A DNA stretch of 64,000 bases, taken from contig NC_134081.1 of the NCBI RefSeq assembly GCF_000715075.1, forward strand, positions 62,127,653 through 62,191,652. Reading direction: 5' to 3'. The stretch comes from Nicotiana tabacum (taxonomy: Eukaryota > Streptophyta > Magnoliopsida > Solanales > Solanaceae). The translations under genes and the position numbers were made by a program. The notes under the pieces are model-generated. The model did not search any database. It was not told the origin of the DNA and saw nothing but the letters and a program-made list of their open reading frames with translations. Shown here in pieces: positions 10,529-21,540 of this stretch. Each line of letters opens with the position of its first letter. Position 1 is the stretch's first letter.

Positions 10529-11414
10529 ATCTCGCAAACCTGATTTACCACCAGTTGTGAGTCACATTTGATTTCGATAACCTTGTAATCAAGTCCACGG
10601 GCCAACTCGTGCCCTACAATCAAAGCTTCATATTCTGCTTCATTATTAGTTAAAGGGATTGTTCTGATGGATTGACTTAAGGTTTCCCCCGAAGGCGTGA
10701 TTAAAACTATTCCAAGCCCGGGCCCTTTTACGTTCGAGGCTCCGTCCGTAAATAAGGTACAAACCTCTAATGTCGATTCCGACACCATTATTTCCTCCTT
10801 GGTTGCCAGAAGTAGCAGTCCCGGACTAAAATCGACCACAAAGTCAGCCAAGACTTGTGACTTAATTGCAGTCCTCGATTTATATTCTATGTCGAATTCA
10901 CTCATTTCGACGGCCCATTTCGCTGATCTACCCAATAGCTCGGGTTTATGAAGGATGTTCCGTAAAGGAAAAGTAGTCACCACAGCTATTGGGTGACATT
11001 GAAAATAGGACCTCAGCTTCCGAGCTGAGACTACGAGAGCTAAGGCCAGTATTTCCAAATATGGGTAGCGAGTTTCTGCTCCCGTTAAACTTTTGCTAAC
11101 ATAATAAATAGGAAAATGCGTACCTTTGTCCTCCCGGACTAAAACCGCACTTACCGCAACTTCTAAAACCGCGAGGTAAACTAGCAATGTTTCACCTTCT
11201 TTTGGTTTTGAGAGCGATGGAGGGCTTTATAAATACTTCTTCAGGTCCCTCAAATCCTGCTAGCACTCCGACATCCATTCGAAATTGTTCTTCTTTTTGA
11301 GCAATGTAAAGAAGCGATGACACTTTTCCGACGACCGGAAATTGAACCTGCTCAAAGATGCAAACCTTCCTATGAGTCTTTGGACTTCCTTTACGTTTGA
11401 AAATTGATTCGGGA
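10524..11414 (-). pseudogene. Tat-lineage gypsy pol: RNase H plus archaeal-type RNase H
   Basis: Read from high to low coordinates. The first RNase H has LVYLAVLEVAVSAVLVRE, FPIYYVSKSL and LRNILHKPEL. A second RNase H-like domain follows with LFTDGASN, SGETL, NNEAEYEAL and CDSQLVVNQV. Two consecutive RNase H domains are a known hallmark of the Tat lineage of Ty3/gypsy. The long open stretch stops only because element 1 was inserted at 10523; the remainder lies at 26-322. Upstream of 11187 the frame has stops (a TAG in the segment after EWMSEC and a TAA after KKYL), so the gene is dead apart from the interruption. Confidence 0.88.
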
Positions 11415-12529
11415 TATCGTCTATGGCCTTGATTTTGTCGGGTTTACCTCAATTCCTCTTTGTGAGACCAGAAACCCTAGGAACTTACCGGAGCTGACCC
11501 CGAATACGCAATTTTTAGGGTTAAGTTTCTTGTTATGCTTCCTTAGGATATCGAATGTTTCTTGCAAATGCTTAAGGTGGTCACCTGCATTCAAAGACTT
11601 AATGAGCATATCGTCTATATAAACTTCCAGGATTTTCCAATTTGCTTTTCAAACATCTTATTTACGAGCCGTTGATAAGTGGCTCCAGCATTTTTCAACC
11701 CGAAGGGCATTACATTGTAACAATATGCACCAAAATTTGTTATAAACGAAGTCTTTTCCTGATCTTTTGGGTTCATCCTAATTTGGTTGTACTCGGAATA
11801 AGCATCAAGGAAACTCATCAACTCGTGCCTGGCTGTGGCACCAATCATTTGATCGATATTTGGCAGTGGAAACGAATATTTCGGGCTTGCCTTATTAAGA
11901 TCTTTATAGTCTAAACACATAAAAATTTTATTGTTCTTCTTAGGAACTACAACTACATTGGCTAGCCAGTCTGGATATCTTACCTCCCTGGCCGAACCGA
12001 TTTTAAGCAAGCGGGTTACCTCTTCTTTGATGAATTTATTCTTCGCCTCCGCACTAGGGGGCTTCTTCTGTTGTACCGGTGGTACGTTGGGATCCAAACT
12101 TAGCTTGTGCAGGGCTATTTCTGTCGGGATACCTGTCATATTCTCATGCGACCATGCAAAACAATCAGCGTTAACTTTAAGGAATTCAATAAAACCAGAC
12201 CTGAGCTCGGGGCGTAGTCCTGTCCCCAAGTGAAATTTTCTTTCTAAGAATTCTTAGATCAATGCCACTTGCTCTAGTTCCTCTACCGTTGACTTCATTG
12301 CGTCCGTCTCTTCCGGAACTTGGAAATATCTTGGCACCTGATATTGTTCTAACGAATCTGCCCTTAGAATAACCTCTTCTAACTCGGGAGTAGGCGTCGG
12401 TTCCTATAATTTCTATGTTGTGCGCTCCTTCCCTTTGGTACAGGAAACTGAGATTGCATTCATCTCCCTCACTGTCGGTTGGTCACCTCTTATCTGCTTG
12501 ATTCCTTTGGGCGTTGGAAACTTCAGCAA
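11415..12529 (-). pseudogene. Tat-lineage gypsy pol: reverse transcriptase and upstream linker
   Basis: The 12229-11615 stretch carries the N-terminal part of RT: ADCFAWSHENM, PVQQKKPP, WLANVVVVPKKN, CLDYKDLNKA, SFLDAYSEYNQI and MPFGLKNAGATYQ. The next block starts YIDDMLIKS in a different frame, so a one-base deletion sits at about 11625, immediately before the catalytic YIDD box. It then continues through LNPKNCVFGV and GFLVSQRGIE to about 11421. The linker between protease and RT (12230-12529) is recognisable but has stops. This is the polymerase of the host element and cannot be functional. Confidence 0.85.
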
Positions 12530-13285
12530 TTAGTGATACTTCGAAGGAACAACTTTCATCTCGTGTAACCATGGTATTCCTAAGATGATGTTGTATCCCA
12601 TATCACCTTCCACTACTTTGAAGAGAATTGTTTTCATTACTCCTTCAGCGTTCGTGAGCAATAAGACCTCTCCCCGGATCGTCGCGCTCGCAAGGTTGAA
12701 TCCAGCGAGGAGTTTTGTTGTCAGAATAATGATTTTGGTGAGTTTAGCTTGTTCCAATACTCTCCATTGTATGATATTAGACGAACTTCCTAGATCCACT
12801 AGAACACGCTTAATTTTAAAATCTAACACATATAAAGAGATTACCAGTGCGTCGTTGTATGGTAACAACAATCCGTCTGCATCTTCCTCCGTGAAAGTAA
12901 TATCATCCTCCCGAAGTCTTTTGCTGTGAGTTATTGATACTTTAGTCTTCTTTTTCGCCGAAAAGGTGACCCTGTTAATCACGTTCCCCCCAAAGATCAT
13001 GTTGATCATCTGGCGTGGGGTTTCTTCTCCTGCTTTCGAAGATTCCGTGTTGTCTCTGTTGCGATCGTAATTGTTCTTTGCTCGATCACTCAAGAATTCT
13101 CGGAGATGACCATTCTTCAATAGCGTTTCCACCTCCTTCCGAAGATGTCGGCAGTCCCATGTACGGTGATCGTTCGTCCCATGGTATTCACACCATAAAT
13201 TGGGATCCCTCTGGCTGGAATCAAACCTCATAGATCTCGGGAATCGTGCTTCTTTAATGTTCCTCATGGCTGACACCAGTTCCAC
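12530..13285 (-). pseudogene. Tat-lineage gypsy: C-terminal gag and aspartic protease
   Basis: A 251-codon minus-strand open stretch. The first part has a gag-like zinc-binding arrangement, CEYHG-NDHRTWDC, followed by LLKNGHLREFL, typical of Tat-lineage gag C-termini. The second part is a retropepsin-like domain with VLVDLGSSSNI, where the usual residue before Gly (Pro in most relatives) is Leu, and a closing ILGIPWLHEM block. It would mature the polyprotein. It belongs with the RT and RNase H fragments at lower coordinates. The ATG at 13285 is just an internal Met. Confidence 0.82.
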
Positions 13286-13957
13286 TATGCTGATGTTGAA
13301 GTTATATTCTGATAACCTGGGATAAGAAAGATCTTGAGACCCCGACGTTTCTTTATCTTGAAGCGATCTATTGTTTCGACCACGATCAGTCCCTCTTTCA
13401 ACCGTGAACTTCTTTGTTTCTCGGAAATTTCTTCAGCGGCTTTCGATACGCTCGTAGGGCAAAACCTGGCCCCTCGAAGTCCGCCTATTCACGTCGTAGT
13501 CATCCTTTGATTTTTCTTTGTTCTTCTCTCATCCATTGGCCGATGATGTAGAACCGACCTGGTCATCTTCAATCCTTATCTTTGACTCATACCAGTTGTG
13601 AACATCTGCCCAGGTTGTTGTTTGAAACTCAAGCAGGCTCTCCTTCAGCTTCTGGGAAGCATCAAAACTTCTCGTATTAAATCCTTTGGTGAATGCTTCA
13701 GCTGCCCATTCAACGGGCCACCAACGACATCATTCCGACAACGGTTTCATCCTTTCCGATTGCTTGGAACCACACTCATAAGTTCTTTGTATAGTATTCC
13801 TTTTACTAGATATTCTTCTATGGTCGTATCTTCACCCTTCACATATTTCAGCAACTGGATGGATCCCACCGGTGGTGGATGGTTTGAACCGGTAGGTTCT
13901 GAAAATCATGGACGTCACAACGCCCGTAACTTGTTCGTTGAAAGAACTGGCCCTTAA
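13286..13957 (-). pseudogene. Tat-lineage gypsy: N-terminal gag remnant
   Basis: Minus-strand reading in several frames gives AAEAFTKGFNTRSFDASQKL and TWADVHNWYESKIR with EDDQ after it, which fit Tat gag. Further upstream (13750-13945) I can only read GSIQLLKYVKGEDTTIEEYL, which I do not recognise with confidence. Several frameshifts are needed. No 5' LTR or PBS of this element was found to the right, so its boundary at about 13960 is unclear. Confidence 0.6.
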
Positions 13958-14019
13958 ATACGGGTGGAAGGCCAAAAATCATGGTAACTTTAATTTAACT
14001 TGCTTCCATTTTTGTATAT

Positions 14020-15948
14020 GAAGAGCTTGGTTGAACCCTTTTGACTTGTTCATGAAATTAGGTCTACCTGCAGGCTCTGTTGCTATCCCCGATAAGGACG
14101 TTCTGGCTGATCCTGCTGATGCAGCGAGGCTGCTTCAGGAAGCACTTACTCGAACAGGCATCTCCGGGCCTGTTTCGGGTGCAAATACTTCTTTACGGAG
14201 TCCCCGGTTGGAGGATAAACAAACAAAGAGTAGATGTTCCTCCGCAACCGGGGAAAAGAATAAAAGGGCAAAAATTGATGCCCCTGAGTCATCTCCGGTG
14301 CGGATGATGACAGATCCTCCTTCCAGGTTGGTCGTAGACATTGTGATGATCGATGATGATGAAGAAGCTAGTGATGAGGGAGCTTCTTTACGTAGAAGGC
14401 GACGATCCCCATCATCTCAATAGGATGCTCAACCTGTTGAGATAGTTTCACCAACTAAAGACGACATCTCAGCACATTAGGGAGAATCTAATTTAGTAGA
14501 ATATGCCAACTCCTGCTTCTAGATCCCAATTGCTGTAACCGGTGTTGCGGGGCTGAGTACCAGGTCCTTGCCATCTTTGTTGGCGAGCATCAAACAACCA
14601 GTACTGCATTTGATGTATCTGCTTCTCACTATTCAACTCCATCAGCTTTATCTCCACCTTCACCAACACCAGCAAGTGCTACATCATTCCCATCTTCGTC
14701 CACTCTTCCACCAGCAGTTGCTACACCACCCCCACCGGCCGCACCTGACCATGAAGATGGTGTTCCTCTTCCACAGTCTCCGGTTCTTGGGAATTTGGGG
14801 AAGAATTATGCTGCTCCTTCTGAAGATCCACAGAGGAGGAGGAACATTAATCTTTCGGTCTCTACCGGGTGCAACCTCCTATCACGACCTGTGGAGCTTG
14901 CTAATTACCTGAAAGGCTTCAGAAAAAGACTGGGAAAAGATTCAGACACTCTCGGGAGTGTATTTGTTGAACAATGCTATGCATAACGTTGTGACGGTAT
15001 GTTCCTTCCTTCCTCTATTTCTTCTACTTTTGAACGAATATATTCTAAGTTTTACCTCTTCTTATTTTATAGGCCAACTTTCTTGTTTCTGAGGGCCTTC
15101 AAAGGTTGATTCGTGAGAAGGAGGAACTTACATGAACAGGATTAGCTTTTGGCGGAACGGGACCAGACTATTCTCCGCCTCTCGGAACTGGAAACTAGCG
15201 CTACTGAGGCCGTTGTTTTGGAGGCTCGTTTGCAGCAAAGCGAACAAGACGTGGTAACACTTAGCCAAGAAATTGGGCCGCTAAGGATTAGATTTGATGA
15301 GGCCAAGGCCAAATGGACAGAAGTCTAGAACGTCATTCTTACTGCAATCGACTGTGAGGTTGCCTCCGCTGAAAGAGTGATTAACTTGGAAGAAGCTTCG
15401 TACTCCAAAAGTGAAGAGCTTTCTGCTGTGAAGGCAAAACATGCCCAGCTAGAAGAGAAGTACAGGAAAACTATCGAGCATAATAGGCTCTTTAGTTCAA
15501 CTGTCCAAGAGCTCGATGTTAGCCTCAAATTCGCTATATCTTCCTGGGAAAACCTTTCCGCCGAGGTTACTCAACTCAAAGAAGAACTTAAGCGCCGAGC
15601 GACTTCCCTCATTGTTGAAAAAAACATTTTCCATGTATAGCATGAGGAGAAAAATCGTGGAAGAGACCAAAACTGGTATCATCGACGTTGATGCCGAAAT
15701 TGCTAAGGCCCGAGAGCTTGAGTTGGCTGCAAAAAATGGACTCCCGATGCAGTCTGATGCTCCTGGTTCTTCTTATTCCGGTTCCGAGTTTTCAGAAACT
15801 GAAGAAGGATCGGAAGGCGATGAGACTGAAGACAAACTGGGGAAAATGTTGAGCCATCGGTGGAACCACCTACTTTTCCTAGGGATGCGGATACTTCTGT
15901 TCCTCCTGGTTCTGGAGGCACTGCAGTTTAGCTTTTCATTTCTTTTCC
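14020..15948 (+). pseudogene. Coiled-coil protein gene of retrotransposon-associated type, decayed
   Basis: An exon-like stretch starts near 14020, after a pyrimidine-rich run, and encodes NPFDLFMKLGLPAG, then AARLLQEALTRTG, a basic segment, an acidic patch (DDDEEASDEG) and a Pro/Ser/Thr-rich linker (about 14600-14760). GKNYAAPSEDP and SRPVELANYLKGFRKRLGKD follow. An intron at 14997-15072 joins to ANFLVSEGLQRLIREKEEL and then to a long heptad-like coiled coil (RLSELETSATEAV to LKEELKRRA, ending about 15640). The C-terminus is Ser/Glu-rich (SGSEFSETEEGSEGDETED). At least three frameshifts and several stops are present (for example TAG at 14421, TAG near 15328 and TAG near 15638). I know similar predicted proteins from Solanaceae as repeat-associated ORFs of unknown function. 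It lies antisense to, and upstream of, the Tat gag. Confidence 0.6.
14997..15072 (+). other. Probable intron in the coiled-coil pseudogene
   Basis: 76 bp with a GTATGTTCC donor and a TTTTATAG acceptor and a T-rich body. Removing it joins NNAMHNVVT to ANFLVSEG in one frame. Confidence 0.65.
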
Positions 15949-16170
15949 TATTTTGTGCTTTTGTCGTTTTGGCACGTCCTTGTAAACAAACACATATTTT
16001 TTGCTCAAGTATCATTTGACTCTCACTTTCATTTGAATATTTATGCAGGTCTTTAACTTTTGCATTTGCTCGAGCATTCTGCATATGTTGTTCTGCTCGC
16101 GTTTTACTATTTGTAGTCTCGGATGCTTTTTCTTTGAAGCATTTTGGTTCCGAGTATTATCCCTTTAATG

Positions 16171-18055
16171 TTGTCGCACCTGCGTTTGCGCTGAAGCGGA
16201 GCTTGTTCCTAGGTGCGAAGGTCGGGTTTCCAGTGGTTCACCGCAGAAGCGGGAGATTGGTCGCTTCTGCAACACCGCAGATGTAGGTAAGTTGTCGCAG
16301 GTGCAAAAAGCCTGGTCAGAAATATAAATGTTGGGTTCCGAGGGTTTTATCATTTCTTGACTTTGCAAACTCGGATTAGGGCGATTTTTGAGAGGGATTT
16401 CGAAGGGTTTCTTGAGGTAAGTCACTTGTGATCATTTTTTTTCAACAATCTTATTTTCCCATTGAATATCCCACCTAGTTTGTGTGTTTTTGGGGTAGAT
16501 TTTGGGAGTTTCAGGCTAGGGATTTGGAGAGTTTAATTTGGGGATTTGGGTGACGATTTGGTGCTGGATCTTGATAAATTTGGTATGGTTAGACTCGTGG
16601 TTGAATGGGCTTCCAGATTTTGTGACTTTTATTGGATTCTGAGACATGGACTCAGGGGTCGACTTTGAGTTGAATTTTTGACTTTTGATTAAGAATTTAG
16701 TATTTTCTTATGGAAATGATGCATTTAGCTCGTGTTGATCGTATCAAATTGTTTTTGGCTAGATTAGAGGCATTTGGAGGCTGTTTCGCGAGGCAAAGGG
16801 TCGTTATAGTAGAGTTTTGCACAGTTTGAGGAAAGTAACACTTTTAAACTTTGTTCTGAAGGTATGAAACCCCAAATTACGTGTTATGTGATTACTGTTG
16901 AGGTGTCGCACGTGTGGGCGTGCACCATAAGAATTGTGACTTGGTCGATTCCATGGAACTGTATAGTTGAATAATCTTATTATTACCCGTATTTCACAAT
17001 GCGTTAGAGCAATTGAGCTGCCAGCCATGTTAGAAATCCTGTTTAGGTTACGTGTTGGTACTGTTGGGACCCACAAAGGGCATGTTACATGTTGAACTAT
17101 TTGCTTAACTTGCCATTTTATACTCAGTCACAGTTATTATTTGCATATCATGTCTCAGTCTCTATTGTCCTTTATCGATATATCATATCATCATTGTTGG
17201 TCTGATTATCATGTTTCTTGTGAGCCTGAGAGACTGGGGAGATTAATGACTGAGTGAGGCTGAGGGTCTATTGTGAGTGATATTCATAGGATTGGGCTGC
17301 ATGCCGCAGCAGGCTTATTTTATTCATGTCAGGATTTGGCTTATTATAGCGCTTGGGATAGATCGGCCCCTTCGGAGTCTGCACATCCACAGTGGGCTCA
17401 GTTGCTAGCAATTTATTTGCATTTGGGCTGGATCTGTCCTGGTTTTGTTTGCATTTGAGCTGGATCTGCCCTTTACTGTGTTGAGTTTTATAGCAAAACC
17501 TGAAAGCATGTCTAAATTCTTGTACCGTTACTTATAGATTATGAATTACTGATATATCACTATCATGTCTTTCTGTAACTTTTTGTACTGTTAATGCTGT
17601 GTGTGGGCTGTAACACTCGGACCCATCACTACTTTCAGTCTTACGGTTAGATTTGTTACTTATTGAGATGGTTTTACTCACGCTACACCCTGCACCTCGT
17701 GTGCAGATCCAGGTGTTTCCGGTCACGGCGGTTGCTGATTCACAGAGTTTAGACATTCAGAGATCATCGAGGTAGCTGCTTTGGCGTCTGCAAGCCTTGA
17801 CTCTCCTCCCCTACCTTTTAGTTTATTTATTCAGTTCTACTTTCCAGATAGTGTACCGGACTATGTCATTATGTAGATGCTCATGTACTTAGTGACACCC
17901 CAAGTTTGGGAAAACTTATGTATTGAGTTATAACATTCTATCCTGTTTTATGAGATTTTTATTAATTTAAAACTATTTTAGTATATTTCAAATTTGGATG
18001 TGTTGGAAATGTCTGATATGTGCTATCACGACAGGTAAAGTTTTGGGTCGTGACA
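16171..18055 (+). repeat. Element 2 5' LTR, truncated at its left end
   Basis: Homologous to the 3' LTR from about 23858 onward. It opens within the CG-rich CGCACCTGCG patch and lacks the TGTAATGACCC head. It is also shortened within that patch relative to 23858-24040. It ends GGGTCGTGACA followed by the PBS. Confidence 0.88.
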
Positions 18056-18058
18056 AAT

Positions 18059-18072
18059 TGGTATCAGAGCCT
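18059..18072 (+). promoter_or_regulatory. Primer binding site, element 2
   Basis: TGGTATCAGAGCCT, complementary to initiator tRNA-Met, three bases after the LTR end. Confidence 0.9.
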
Positions 18073-18254
18073 AGGTTATATAGGTCTCACGAGTCATGAG
18101 CAGGTTTAGTAGAGTCTTGCAGATCGGAATGGAGACGTTTGTACTTATCTTCGAGAGGTTGCCGAACCCTTAGGAAACTTCACATTCTTGTATTCTTGTC
18201 ATGCGGATTTATTGATTCCGATAACTAAACTTCTATTATTCTATTCTCTCCAAG

Positions 18255-19640
18255 ATGGTGAGGACACGTGCTACCATATAGGATGGACAACCACCAGTAC
18301 CACCAGCTAGGGCCACGAAAGGTCGGGGTCATGATAGGGGTCGCGGTAGGGACAGAGGTGCAGCTCGTACAACAACTAGAGAAGCACCTGCAGATCCACC
18401 AGTTACCTAGCTCAGGACAAGGTTCCAGATGTGGTAGAGCCAGTGGGGCCAGCTCAGGCACCAGTTGTGCCCATTGTGATTCCAGGCCTTCAGGAGGCTT
18501 TGGCTCAGATTTTGACTGTGTGCACTAGCCTTGCTCAGGCAGTTTCTATTCAAACTACACTAGCCACTTCTCAGGCCGAGAGAGGTACTCAGACTCCCAC
18601 CGCCTGTACTCCAAAGCAGGTGATGCAAGGACTTCAGACGCCGGGGGTACCACTAGCCCATCCGGTTATAGTTGCTCAGGCCTAGGTGTGTCCCATTATG
18701 ACTGATGATGAGCAGAGGAGACTAGAGAGATTTGGAAAGATACATCCTCCATCATTCAGTAGAGCTGAGTTAGAGGGTTCCCTAGGACTTCTTGGATAAA
18801 AGTCATCGGATTCTTCACAAGGCGAGTATTCTGGAGGCCAGTGGGGTCTCATTCACTATTTTTCAGTTTACTGGGGCTGCCTTCAGATGGCGGGAGGCCT
18901 GGGAGAGGCGCAGGCCAGTTGGTGCAGCACCACTTACATGGCACAAGTTCTTTGTTCTATTCTAGGAGAAGTTTGTGCCACAGACTCGCAAGGAGGAGCT
19001 GTACAGGCAGTTTGAGCAGCTATGTCAAGATGGTATGTTTGTGACCCAGTATGAGATAGGGTTTTCAGAGTTGGCTCATCAAGCAGTTTGGTTGGTTCCC
19101 ACTGAGAGGGAGAGGATTAGGAGATTAATTGATGGCCTCTACTATCAATTCTATTTTGTTATGACTCGGGAGAGTGTATCAGGTGCTACGTTTGATGAGG
19201 TGGTTGAAATTGCTCGGTGGCTAAAGATGATTCGTAGTTAGGAGATTGAGAAAGGGAGGCCAATAGGCCTCGTGGTTTGGGTGGCTTCAGTGGAGTTCCT
19301 TCTGGGGTGAGTTCCACCACAGCAGGGGTCGTCCTTATAGGCCTGCTCAGATGGCCCATCCAGTTTATCGTGGTGCATCATCTAGCCATGATTTGTACAG
19401 TGCTAGACCGGGTCAGTCATCTCTTAGTGCTCTCCACGCTTAGAGTTCATCTCGTGCACCTTCAGTTCAGGGTTCATATGCACCTAGTTCCTATGGTAGT
19501 TATTTCGGTTCTTGGTATCTGCCTCAGTATTTGCCACCATTTTCTGATAGGGAATGATTCGAGTGTGGAGAGTTGGGTCATGGGAAGAAGTTTTGTCCCC
19601 GTCTTACGGGAGGTCTAGTTCAGTAGAGGAGGCAGTCCAC
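18255..19640 (+). pseudogene. gag: Element 2 gag remnant
   Basis: The ATG at 18255 (ATGGTGAGGACACG) is the usual gag start of this family but meets an in-frame stop within about ten codons. Recognisable pieces include AQAVSIQTTLATSQAERG (18535-18590), TRKEELYRQFEQLCQDGM (18978-19035) and LAHQAVWLVPTERERIRRL. Near 19560 the zinc knuckle reads ECGELGHGKKFC, and its first Cys codon has become a stop. Frames change repeatedly. Confidence 0.82.
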
Positions 19641-19740
19641 AACTTCAGCATCAGTTACTTCACCACCCGCCAAGCAAGCTCGGGGTGGGGCTCAGGCAGC
19701 TAGAGGTCGCCCAAGAGGGAAGGCCGATCAGGTGGTGGTC

Positions 19741-20282
19741 AGGCTCGATTCTATGTTATCCCTGCTAGGCCAGATGCCATTGCTTCAGACACAGTGATCA
19801 CATGTATTGTCTCAGTATGCCACAGGGATGCTTCTGTATTATTTGACCCTGGTTCCACTTATTTGTATGTATCATCATATTTTGCTCGTTAGCTGGATGT
19901 GCCCCATGAGTCCTTAGTTTCATTTATTCATATATCTACGCCAGTGGGTGATACTATTGTTATGGACCATGTATATTGGTCATGTGTAGTGACTATTAAG
20001 GGATTGAAGACTAGAGTTGATCTCTTATTACTTAGTATGGTTGATTTTAACGTGATCTTGGTTATGGATTGGTTGTCTCCATGTCATGCTATTCTAGATT
20101 GTCATGCTAAGACCGTGATGTTGGTGATGTCGGGGATGCCAAGGACCTAGTGGAGAGGTTCTCTAGATTATGTTCCCAGTAGGGTGATTTCTTATTTGAA
20201 GGCCTAACGGATGGTTGGGAAGGGGTGTCTGTCTTATTTAGCCTTTGTGAGGGATGTTGGTGCTGATACTCCTGCTATTGAT
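19741..20282 (+). pseudogene. Element 2 protease remnant
   Basis: Retropepsin region: VLFDPGSTYLYVSSYF carries the catalytic DPGST (about 19845-19860). It is followed by ISTPVGDTIVMDHVY, VDLLLLSMVDFNVIL and DWLSPCHAILDCHAK. A stop lies after SSYFAR (TAG near 19891), others near 20149 and 20206, and one at 20298 before DFPDVFP. The domain would have processed the polyprotein. Confidence 0.82.
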
Positions 20283-21540
20283 TCTGTTCCGGTGGTGTGA
20301 GACTTTCCGGATGTGTTTCCAATAGACCTGTCGGGCATGCCTCCCGATAGGGATATTGACTTTGGTATTGACTTGGTGCCGGGCACTCAGCACATTTCTA
20401 TTCCTCCATATCGAATGGCACTAGCTGAGTTGAAGGAATTGAAAGAACAACTTCAGGGACTTCAGGGCCTAGTGTGTCTCCTTGGGGTGCACCAGTTCTA
20501 TTTGTGAAGAAAAATCAGTGTACTATGCAGATGTTCATCGACTATATGCAGTCGAACAAAGTTACAATTAAGAACAAGTATCCTTTGCCGCGCATTGATG
20601 ATCTATTTGACCAAATTTAGGGAGCGAGGGTGCTCTCTAAGATTGATTTGAGGTCTGGATATCACTAGTTGAAGATTTGGGACTCGGATATTCTAAAGAC
20701 GGCATTTAGGACCGTTTATGGTCACTATGAGTTCCTTGTGATGTCTTTTGGGCTGACCAATACCCCAGCCTCATTCATGCATCTGATGAAAGTGTATTTC
20801 AGCCTTATCTTGACTCGTTTGTCATAGTATTCATTGATGATATCCTGGTGTACTCACGTATCCAGGAGGAGCATGCCCAGTATTTGAGGATTGTACTACA
20901 GCGGCTGAGGGAGGAGAAGCTTTATGCCAAGTTCTCAAGTGTGAATTTTGGCTTAGTTCGGTGGCGTTCTTGGGGGAAATGGTGTCCAGTGAGGGGATTA
21001 AGGTAGATCAAAAGAAGATAGAGGTAGTTCAGAGTTGGCCCAAACCATCCTCAGCTATGGAGATTCAGAGCTTTCTCGGCTTGGCCGATATTAACGTCGC
21101 TTTGTCGAGGGTTTCTCGTCTATAGCATCGTCTTTTGACCAAATTGACCAAGAAGGGTGCTCCTTTCAGGTGGTCGGATGAGTTTGAGGAGAGCTTTTAG
21201 AAGCTCAAGACTGCCTTAACCACAGCTCTAGTTCTAATTTTGCCTTCAGCGTCAGGGTCTTATACAGTGTATTGTGATGCTTATGAGAAGAATTACTCTG
21301 TTCACGATTTGGAGTTGGCTGCCATCGTTCATGCATTGAAGATTTGGAGGCAATATCTCTATGGTGTATCTTGTGAGGTATTTACAGATCATCGAAGTCT
21401 CCGGCACTTGTTCAAACATAAGGATCTAAATTTGAGGCAGCGGAGATGATTGGAGCTGCTAAAGGACTATGATATTACTATTCTGTATCATCCCGGGAAG
21501 GACAATATGGTGGCCGTTGCCTTGAGTAGAAAGGCGGTGA
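20283..21540 (+). pseudogene. Element 2 reverse transcriptase and RNase H remnant
   Basis: The start is [19 protein letters not shown], then [18 protein letters not shown] blocks follow in shifting frames: [40 protein letters not shown] and the catalytic [10 protein letters not shown] (about 20830). The RNase H part reads [20 protein letters not shown] from 21258. Compared with element 1, the roughly 25-30 residues normally between YCDA and the EKNY block are missing, an internal deletion. [10 protein letters not shown] and DLNLRQRR follow, then a TGA. Not functional. Confidence 0.85.

Noticed and set aside
11642..12233. Plus-strand ORFs of 90-100 codons opposite RT
   Set aside because: Shadows of the minus-strand RT, which has unmistakable conserved blocks.
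13598..13957. 119-codon plus-strand ORF
   Set aside because: It is the antisense shadow of the Tat gag remnant, whose blocks are readable on the minus strand.
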